Assembly: GCA_947455285.1 (NCBI GenBank)
Contig: CANGOK010000077.1
Location: forward strand, 1 to 12,207
Length of the DNA: 12,207 nucleotides
Origin: Beijerinckiaceae bacterium
Lineage (GTDB): Bacteria; Pseudomonadota; Alphaproteobacteria; Rhizobiales; Beijerinckiaceae
Reading direction: 5' to 3'
The notes under the pieces were generated by a model. That model had not been told where the DNA came from. It saw nothing but the letters and a program-made list of their open reading frames with translations, and did not search any database. The position numbers were made by a program, and so were the translations under genes. Of this stretch, positions 6,110 through 12,207 are shown one piece after another. Numbering within the stretch: the stretch's first letter is position 1; every line of letters begins with the position of its first letter.

Positions 6110-6420
6110 CCATCAGCAAAGAAGCCCGCACCGAGCTTGAGGCCGCCGCTTTCCGCAGGCTGGTCGACCATCTGCGCAAGCGCACGGATGTGCAGAACAT
6201 CGACCTGATGAATCTCGCGGGTTTTTGCCGCAACTGCCTGTCGAAATGGATGAAGGAAGAGTCTGACCAGCACGGTCTCGGCCTCAGCCTCGATGAGACC
6301 CGCGAGGCGGTCTACGGGATGCCCTATGACACCTGGAAGCAGCTCTACCAGCGCGAGGCCTCGCCCGATCAGCAAAAGCAATTCGCCTCCGTGATGAGCG
6401 ACCCGGCCAAGCACGGCTGA
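6106..6420 (+). CDS. DUF1244-domain protein
   Basis: A 104-residue soluble, mostly helical protein of the DUF1244 family, known in many proteobacteria, with no proven function. The hallmark is 'GFCRNCLSKWM' (39-49), containing a CxxC pair (Cys41, Cys44), followed by 'VYGMPYDTWKQLYQ' (69-82). The start ATG at 6106 overlaps the amidohydrolase stop and has AGGGGA (6092-6097) ahead of it, a good ribosome site, so the two proteins are probably made in a fixed ratio from one message. The CxxC suggests metal binding or redox chemistry, but only two cysteines are present, so a metal site would need dimerisation or other ligands (inference). Confidence 0.9.
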   Translation: MTISKEARTELEAAAFRRLVDHLRKRTDVQNIDLMNLAGFCRNCLSKWMKEESDQHGLGLSLDETREAVYGMPYDTWKQLYQREASPDQQKQFASVMSDPAKHG

Positions 6421-6561
6421 GGCCTGAGGGGCATGTTTTCCCCACAATTCTCAATCAGGTTCCGGCGAGGCGTCTTTTCGCGTCGCCGGGCTTGACCCGG
6501 GGGCTCGCTGGCCGCATCCAGACGCTTCGCTAAAAGCGGAACTCATGTTTGGACAGGCGCG
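6421..6561 (+). promoter_or_regulatory. Structured leader and candidate promoter of gapR
   Basis: The 141 bases between the DUF1244 stop and gapR hold an 11-base-pair imperfect hairpin, CCGGCGAGGCG (6462-6472) with CGCGTCGCCGG (6479-6489), one mismatch, loop TCTTTT. A weaker GGGG...CCCC pairing lies at 6428-6443. TTGACC at 6492-6497 is a plausible -35; the matching -10 (CATCCA, 6515-6520) is poor. The hairpin lacks a trailing T-run, so full termination after DUF1244 is not assured, and gapR may be reached both by read-through and from its own promoter. Confidence 0.4.
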
Positions 6562-6828
6562 ATGAACAAGCCCGAAATGATCACTGCCGAATCTTCTGAC
6601 GTGGACGGCGGCCATCTGCGCGCCTTCATCGAGCGCATCGAGCGCCTCGAAGAGGAAAAGCGCACGATCGCCGACGACATCAAGGAGGTCTACGCCGAGG
6701 CCAAGGGCAATGGCTTCGACGTGAAGATCATGCGCAAGATCGTTTCGATCCGCCGCATGGATCGCGAGAAGCGGATCGAGGAAGAGACGATCCTCGACCT
6801 CTATCTTCAGGCGCTCGGCGAAATCTGA
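6562..6828 (+). CDS. gapR: GapR-like DUF2312 (UPF0335) nucleoid-associated protein
   Basis: An 88-residue protein nearly collinear with Caulobacter GapR. The segments 'IERIERLEEEKRTIADDIKE' (23-42), 'VYAEAKGNGFDVKIMRKIV' (43-61) and 'ILDLYLQALGEI' (77-88) carry the long N-terminal coiled-coil helix, the Gly-Asn-Gly-Phe-Asp turn and the basic second helix. In Caulobacter, GapR multimers clamp overtwisted, AT-rich DNA ahead of replication and transcription and stimulate topoisomerases. The first 14 residues are a short, variable tail. Start ATG at 6562 follows 'ggacaggcgcg', with GGA about ten bases upstream. The gene ends six bases from the convergent ABC binding-protein gene. Some related genomes carry several DUF2312 genes, so this could be one paralogue. 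Confidence 0.93.
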   Translation: MNKPEMITAESSDVDGGHLRAFIERIERLEEEKRTIADDIKEVYAEAKGNGFDVKIMRKIVSIRRMDREKRIEEETILDLYLQALGEI

Positions 6829-6834
6829 AAAGCC

Positions 6835-7818
6835 TCACTTCTTCGAGGGCGACGGGATCTGGATCAGTTCCGCGATCTGCTCCTTCGTGAGCGGCGCGGA
6901 AATGTACTTCGCCTCGATTGCTGTGCGCATGTTCTGGTCAAGGCCGCGAATTTCATCCGTCTGGACGGCGGCCTTGGGCAGGAACTCGCTCAATGAGCGC
7001 TTACCAATGGACTCGGAAACTTTCGCCCAATCCGCATAGGCCTTCACACCCTCGGGCGTGTCGTAGATCCAGTCGATGGTTTCACGATAGGCGTCCATGA
7101 AGCGGCGATAGACATCGGGACGCTTCTGCAGGTCCTGAAGGTTCGCTGTCGTGACGCGCGAGGTCTGGCCGCCCATGGCCGTCAAGTCCGATGCTTTCAT
7201 GATCAGGCGGATGCGCCCGGCCTCCAGCATGTCGACGGCGAAAGGGGCGCCCGACCAGCCCACATCCACCTGCCCGCTCATCACCTGCGTCAGGGTCGCC
7301 GGACCGCCGCCCGTGGCGGTGGGCTTGAAGTCAGTATCGAACTGCTTTTTGGCTTCGAGCACCATGATGTGAGACGAGGATCCGGTGTTTGAGAAGGCCA
7401 CCGTCTTGCCCCTAGCGTCCTCCACCTTGCGGATGGAGGATTCAGTCGGGACATAGAGAAACATGTTGGAGTCCCCGGTGAACGAGGCGCCGATGATCCG
7501 CAGCGGCGCGCCTTTCGAAAAGGCCGAGAGCGCTCCGACCGTCCCGACCGCGCAGCCAATGTCCACGCCGCCCGAGACCACCGCCTGCACGGTTTCTGCG
7601 CTGCCTTGCGTGTAGAGGACTTCGAGTTCGATCCCGTGCTTTTGGAAGATGCCCTGCTTCATGCCGAGGTCTGGCACTTCGGTCTCACCGACGCCCGGAT
7701 TGCCAATGGCGAGCTTGATCTTGTCGAGCGCGAGAGCAGGGCTGGCGCCAAGGCTGAGTATTGCGATGGCGAGCGCTGCTGCGCTGGACTTCAATGCGTG
7801 ACGGCGTGACCCGAACAT
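6835..7818 (-). CDS. ABC transporter solute-binding protein, SsuA/NMT1 type
   Basis: A 327-residue periplasmic binding protein. It starts with a signal peptide (residues 1-30, ending 'SPALA'); the 'SRRHALK' stretch at 4-10 resembles a twin-arginine motif with Ala in the Phe position, so Tat export is possible. The mature domain shows the NMT1/SsuA pattern: 'KLAIGNPGVGETEVPDLGMK' (substrate-mouth strand), 'GIFQKHGIELEVLY', 'AVVSGGVDIGCAVG', 'GKTVAFSNTGSSSH' and 'VMSGQVDVGWSGAPF'. Ligands in this family include taurine, alkanesulfonates, nitrate, pyrimidine precursors and aromatic acids; the sequence alone does not choose. GGGGA at eight bases before the ATG supports the start. It is the last gene of the importer operon, 69 bases after the second permease gene. 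Confidence 0.91.
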   Translation of the reverse strand: MFGSRRHALKSSAAALAIAILSLGASPALALDKIKLAIGNPGVGETEVPDLGMKQGIFQKHGIELEVLYTQGSAETVQAVVSGGVDIGCAVGTVGALSAFSKGAPLRIIGASFTGDSNMFLYVPTESSIRKVEDARGKTVAFSNTGSSSHIMVLEAKKQFDTDFKPTATGGGPATLTQVMSGQVDVGWSGAPFAVDMLEAGRIRLIMKASDLTAMGGQTSRVTTANLQDLQKRPDVYRRFMDAYRETIDWIYDTPEGVKAYADWAKVSESIGKRSLSEFLPKAAVQTDEIRGLDQNMRTAIEAKYISAPLTKEQIAELIQIPSPSKK

Positions 7819-7887
7819 GACGTTTCCCCGATTTTTCTGCGAGCCATTGTGCGTTGGCGCGCGAAAGAAGTCACGGGGTAAGACGGT

Positions 7888-8691
7888 TCAGGCCGAGGTT
7901 CCCGTCACCTTGCCGAGGATCAGGTTGCCGACGCCCGCCAGAATGAAGACGATGATCAACAGGCCATAGAGCGATGGCATGTCGAAGCGCGAATAGATCT
8001 GCATGATCATGAAGCCGAGGCCCTGATTGGACAGCTTCGTCTCGGCGAGAAGCGCAGTGACGGTCGCTGTGCCAAAGCCAAGGCGGATGCCGTTCAGCAC
8101 GGGCGCGCGCATGGCGGGCAGATAGATTTTCGTCGCCATCTGCCATGAGGTCGCGCGGAAGCTGCGGCCCACGCGGATCAGCACCTTGTCGACCTCGCGC
8201 ATTCCGCCTGCCGTGGAGAGCGCCACGGTGAAGAAGCAGGAAAGCGCGCCAAGGGCGATCTTGGAGGCGATGCCGACGCCAAACCACATGATCATCACCG
8301 GGAAGAAGATGATGCGCGGCGTCGGGGCGAGATAATAAACATAGGGTTCGAAGGCGGCGCCAAGGAAACGGTTCGCGCCCAGAACGATGCCCACCGCTAT
8401 GCCGAGCCCAGCGCCGATGGCCAGCGAGGCGAAGATCTCCCAGGCCGTGACCTGAAGGTTCACATAGAAGGCCGGCGTGCTGAGCAACTTCCAAATGGCC
8501 GCCCAGATCGAGAAGATCGAAGGCACCACGTCGCGGAACAGCAGTCCCGAACGCGACAACGCCTCCCAGCTTCCCGCGAGGACAAGCAGCAGGATGATGC
8601 GGATGAGGTTGGTCGAGCGCGCATCGCTTGAGCGGCGCGCGGCGAAGCCCATGGTCGCTGTCGGGTTTTTCACTTGGCCGGTCGCAGCCAT
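7888..8691 (-). CDS. ABC transporter permease, SsuC/TauC type (second permease)
   Basis: A 267-residue BPD-type inner-membrane permease with about six membrane segments. The cytoplasmic EAA-like loop that docks on the ATPase reads 'VLIRVGRSFRATSWQM' and ends at 'IYLPAMRAP' (170-197), the standard Gly...Leu-Pro arrangement. The first 28 residues are polar. The ATG at 8691 overlaps the previous permease gene by 22 bases. A GTG at 8673, overlapping that gene's stop as GTGA, is an alternative start that removes six residues. GGAG lies 11 bases before the ATG. With the other permease it probably forms a heterodimeric channel. Confidence 0.91.
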   Translation of the reverse strand: MAATGQVKNPTATMGFAARRSSDARSTNLIRIILLLVLAGSWEALSRSGLLFRDVVPSIFSIWAAIWKLLSTPAFYVNLQVTAWEIFASLAIGAGLGIAVGIVLGANRFLGAAFEPYVYYLAPTPRIIFFPVMIMWFGVGIASKIALGALSCFFTVALSTAGGMREVDKVLIRVGRSFRATSWQMATKIYLPAMRAPVLNGIRLGFGTATVTALLAETKLSNQGLGFMIMQIYSRFDMPSLYGLLIIVFILAGVGNLILGKVTGTSA

Positions 8692-9432
8692 TTTTCCACG
8701 CGCTCCAGAAGCATGAAGAAGATGACGCTGACGAGGATCACAAAGCCGATGGCGGCGTAGGTGCCGGGAAGATCGTAGCGTTCCGCAAGGTCGTTGATGA
8801 GCTGGCCGAGCCCGCCCAGATTGATCAGGAACTCGATGCCCACCACCGAGATGAGCACGAAGGTCCAGCTGAGCCGAATGCCCGAGAAGATGGTCGGCAG
8901 GGCGGCCGGAAGCAGGATCATCCGGAACATCTGCGCGTCCGTCATCTTCAGGCTGCGGCCGACATTGATGAGCACGGGCCGCACGCCCAGAAGCCCTTCC
9001 GTGGTCTTGATGATGATGGGGGCGAGGCCGGTGATCACCGACATGACGATCACGGTCGTGGGGCTGCGGCCGAACATCACGAGAAACAGCGGAAAGGCCA
9101 GCACGAGCGGCGCCGCCGCCATGGCCGCGACCCAGTCGAGCACGGCGCGGCGAAGCGGACGCCAGCGATAGAGCATGGCCCCGAGCGGCACGCCCAGAAC
9201 GATGACCGCAAGGCAGGAGACCGCCATTTCATAGGCCGTCTCGCGAATGCGCGTAAGGATGTTCTCCTCGACGACGATCCGCTCAAGGCTGAACAGCACC
9301 TGGCTCGGCAGGGGCACGACATATTTGTTCACGACGCCGTAGCGCAGCAGCGTCTCGAGCAGCACGAATGCGCCGACCATCGTGGCCACCCCAACCGCAA
9401 CGGGAAGGGCGCGATGTTGTGAGAGCGGGGCC

Positions 9433-9440
<8 letters not shown>
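8670..9440 (-). CDS. ABC transporter permease, SsuC/TauC type (first permease)
   Basis: A permease of 256 residues from the chosen GTG at 9440, with about six membrane segments. The ATPase-docking loop is 'PVLINVGRSLKMTDAQM' followed by 'ILLPAALPTIFSGIRL'. The GTG at 9440 overlaps the ATPase stop by eight bases and has AGGG nine bases upstream. The longer GTG start at 9497 would add 19 residues and overlap the ATPase gene by 65 bases with no good ribosome site, so I prefer the shorter one. Similarity to the neighbouring permease is at the family level only. That points to two distinct subunits and not to a recent duplication. Confidence 0.88.
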
Positions 9441-10284
<844 letters not shown>

Positions 10285-10384
10285 GTCACGGCGTCTTTCG
10301 CAAACCCGAGGTCGAAGCGCATCATGGCCTTCTGCGGGAAAGCTGCAAGCTGTTTCACGCTTTCCATCCCTGCATTATCTTAGA

Positions 10385-10434
10385 GGTCTATTGACCGGGG
10401 CGGAGGATTAGCTCTCCCCCGATGCTGCGTCAAT
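10385..10434 (-). promoter_or_regulatory. Candidate promoter and dyad region of the ABC importer operon
   Basis: On the minus strand TTGACG (10433-10428), exactly 17 bases and TAATCC (10410-10405) form a plausible promoter, leaving a leader of about 115 bases before the ATPase ATG. The same stretch is symmetrical: ATTGAC (10390-10395) pairs with GTCAAT (10429-10434), enclosing CGGGGCGGAG and CTCTCCCCCG with an AT-rich centre, and GGTC-tatt-GACC lies at 10385-10396. Because the upstream gene ends at 10468, the hairpin might instead serve as its terminator, but no T-run follows. The rest of the 183-base gap shows nothing further. Confidence 0.38.
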
Positions 10435-10467
10435 CAGGCGTGGCGCGACTTGCCGTAGATGTGATCG

Positions 10468-12201
10468 TCAATCCTGCCGTTTCGCCAGGGTGGTCATGTC
10501 GCGCGCCGTCACGGCGACGACCGCCTTTCCGGTGAAGGAGCCTGTGGACAAAGCGGCGCCGGTCTTGTTGAAGCCGCCCGCCACGGGCGTCGGCTGGGCG
10601 AAGATCGTTCGGGTGATCTCCGCGCGGGTGGCGCCGGAATGGGCCTTGGCGGGCGCGGGCAGCTGCGCCACCGACACCGTCTTGATGAGCGCAGTCAGGG
10701 TCGAGCGGTCGACCTTGGCGGCGACGAGGTCGCGGGCCGGGGCGCGAACGACGGGGCGCGGCGGGACGGGGAGCGGCCGCGCGACGGGCGTAGGCGCTTC
10801 ATGAACCGGCGCATAGGCGAGGGCTGGGGCAGGGACAGGCGCCGCAGTCGTGCCCGTGATGACGGGAGGCAGGTCTGCGGGACGCGCGATGCGGGTCGGC
10901 TCCTCTGCGCCGCGCAATTCAGCGATGCGCGGCGCAGCCGGCCGCAGTTCTGTCGGGCGTGAGGGCGGAAGGGGCGCGTTGAACGCGAGCTGAGCGACCA
11001 GCGGCGAGTCGGGCCGGCGCGGCGGGATCGGCGCGTCGACGGCGCGCGGGTCGAAGGCTGTCGCCGCCAGGCTCGGGCGAATGGGAGGCAGGGGCGCGTT
11101 AGACAGGAAGGCTGTCTGAACGGGCGCGGGCTTGAACGCCGCTGGCGCCGGCGCAGCGACAGGCGCAGGCGTGGGGGCGGCATAGGTCTCCCCGCGCGGC
11201 AGATTGCGCTCAGCCTGCCGGATGACAGGCGAGCGATTGGCCTCGGCGAGGAAATAGCTCGCCGTGCTGTTCTCATCATAGGTGATCGCGGCCACTTGCG
11301 TCTTTGGCTGGTTGCGGCTCTCCGCATAGGTCGCCACCCGCGAGCGCGGTCCGCCGCGTGGCGCGCGCGTCGCTGTCTCCTCTTCGTCGCCCCCGCCAAA
11401 GAGCGAGGCGAAGAAGCCCTTGGACTGAACCTGAGCCACCGTGGGCAAGGAGCCCCCGCCACGAGACTCGATCTCGGCGCGCGCTTCTTCATAGCGTGTG
11501 AGGGGCTGGCCGCTTGGCGGCAGATGCACAGTCTTGCCGTCTGGGAACAGATGCGCGAGCTGCTCGTAGCTCATGCGCGGCCATGCGCGAACGCTGCCGA
11601 CGTCGAGATGCACGAAGGGGCTGCCTGCGGTGGGATAATAGCCGACGCCGCCCCTCTGCAGCCGCATGGCTATTTCGCGCACGCGCGACATGGGAACGTC
11701 GAGATAATGCATGTCCATCGCCTTCCCGAGCATATGCTGGGAAAATTCCGCGACAGCTTTCGAGCGGCGGCGCAGCATGGCGTTGGTCTGGGGCGAACGA
11801 TAGGCTGAGACGATGTGGATCGGCTCCTGCGAGCCGGATTCGCGATAGGTCTCCCAGACCACGTCGAACAGGCGGGGGTCCATCTTGATGGTTTCGTCAT
11901 TGCGCCAATCGCGCAGGAAATGGTTCAGCTTTTCGAGGACCGAATAATCATACTGCCCGTTAACGCGGAATGTCGCCTGAATGCTATCGCCCGAATGGGT
12001 ATGGTAGAGGCGGATGGTGCGGGTGTCGCCATTGGCTATCGCGTTTTGGGTCTTTGTAGGCGTCATCGCCGCAGCCAAAAGCGCCAGCGCGCCGGTCATC
12101 GCATATTTGCCAGCGATCCGGACCTTTGGGTTACGCAGTTTCAGCAACGGACTACTCGCGTTTCGCGTGAACTCAGACAGACCCAAAGAGGGACGAGCCA
12201 A
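10468..12201 (-). CDS. DUF882 / M15-type (YcbK-MepK-like) cell-wall peptidase with proline-rich tail
   Basis: A protein of about 577 residues. The region about 54-248 is a DUF882/M15 domain, whose relatives (MepK/YcbK) cut cross-links in periplasmic peptidoglycan. Zinc ligands are visible as His156 in 'SQHMLGKAMDMH', Asp163 in the same segment and His198 in 'FVHLDVG', with 'SAYRSPQTN' (132-140) before them. A hydrophobic stretch at about 35-46 is a signal peptide or anchor. Residues 280-550 are a low-complexity Pro/Ala/Arg tail holding three AP(L/I)PPxRP repeats (369-376, 390-397, 409-416); the end is 'GKAVVAVTARDMTTLAKRQD'. The start is uncertain: 12201 is TTG, the frame stays open to the window edge, and an ATG at 12099 would give a shorter protein starting just before the hydrophobic stretch. 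The 5' end may therefore lie outside the window. Confidence 0.86.
   Translation of the reverse strand: MARPSLGLSEFTRNASSPLLKLRNPKVRIAGKYAMTGALALLAAAMTPTKTQNAIANGDTRTIRLYHTHSGDSIQATFRVNGQYDYSVLEKLNHFLRDWRNDETIKMDPRLFDVVWETYRESGSQEPIHIVSAYRSPQTNAMLRRRSKAVAEFSQHMLGKAMDMHYLDVPMSRVREIAMRLQRGGVGYYPTAGSPFVHLDVGSVRAWPRMSYEQLAHLFPDGKTVHLPPSGQPLTRYEEARAEIESRGGGSLPTVAQVQSKGFFASLFGGGDEEETATRAPRGGPRSRVATYAESRNQPKTQVAAITYDENSTASYFLAEANRSPVIRQAERNLPRGETYAAPTPAPVAAPAPAAFKPAPVQTAFLSNAPLPPIRPSLAATAFDPRAVDAPIPPRRPDSPLVAQLAFNAPLPPSRPTELRPAAPRIAELRGAEEPTRIARPADLPPVITGTTAAPVPAPALAYAPVHEAPTPVARPLPVPPRPVVRAPARDLVAAKVDRSTLTALIKTVSVAQLPAPAKAHSGATRAEITRTIFAQPTPVAGGFNKTGAALSTGSFTGKAVVAVTARDMTTLAKRQD
10954..11100 (-). 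repeat. Three in-gene repeats encoding AP(L/I)PPxRP
   Basis: Three copies of an eight-residue unit, APLPPIRP, APIPPRRP and APLPPSRP, are spaced about 20 residues apart inside the tail of the DUF882 protein. Flanking residues (Asn/Asp before, Ser/Asp/Thr after) are also similar, which suggests duplication within the gene. The DNA copies have diverged at third positions. Confidence 0.75.
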
Positions 12202-12207
12202 GCAACA

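Noticed and set aside
8628..9422. Plus-strand open frame of 264 codons opposite the first permease
   Set aside because: His/Asp/Glu/Arg-rich product mirrors hydrophobic permease codons; no family features.
10695..11492. Minus-strand open frame of 265 codons in another frame of the DUF882 tail
   Set aside because: Arg/Ser/Pro-rich product created by the GC-rich repeat region; the DUF882 frame is clearly the coding one.

Overview
The window (about 65% GC by eye) looks like chromosomal DNA of an alphaproteobacterium, most likely of the order Hyphomicrobiales (Rhizobiales). The best evidence is the set of lineage-typical proteins: a GapR/DUF2312 nucleoid protein, a DUF1244 protein, a DUF1036 exported protein, a zinc-ligand-free 41-residue ribosomal protein L36 and a DUF882/M15 cell-wall peptidase with a long proline-rich tail. 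There are no transposases, phage genes, tRNAs, rRNAs or CRISPR arrays, and no gap without a gene exceeds about 200 bases.

Layout. (1) 1-2222: the 3' end of a Bug/TctC-type solute-binding protein gene on the plus strand meets, stop to stop, a minus-strand pair made of an Fsr-like MFS transporter and a 2-keto-4-pentenoate hydratase-family enzyme joined by an ATGA overlap. This is probably a small carboxylate uptake/catabolism module. (2) 2223-2652: a control region with divergent candidate promoters, then rpmJ (L36) and a strong intrinsic terminator. (3) 2653-6828: a housekeeping block of an exported TPR protein (+), pyruvate kinase (-), a DUF1036 exported protein (-), an N-formylglutamate amidohydrolase-family enzyme (+), DUF1244 (+) and gapR (+). 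(4) 6835-10284: a four-gene minus-strand ABC importer of the nitrate/sulfonate/taurine/NMT1 type, in transcription order ATPase, permease, permease, solute-binding protein. (5) 10468-12201: a DUF882/M15-type peptidase at the window edge.

How the genes fit together. The MFS-hydratase pair is translationally coupled and has a candidate promoter with a dyad between -35 and -10. DUF1036 and pyruvate kinase lie 33 bases apart in one orientation and may be co-transcribed. The amidohydrolase and DUF1244 genes overlap by ATGA, with gapR following after a structured 141-base leader. The ABC genes form one operon with short overlaps and a 69-base gap before the binding-protein gene. Three convergent junctions (243/244, 3285/3292 and 6828/6835) have almost no intergenic DNA.

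I see no convincing new defence or mobile system. The items most worth following are the unassigned ligand of the two-permease ABC importer, the carboxylate module behind a 'fosmidomycin resistance' style transporter, the FGase-DUF1244-gapR cluster, several promoter-associated dyads, and the proline-rich tail of the DUF882 protein.
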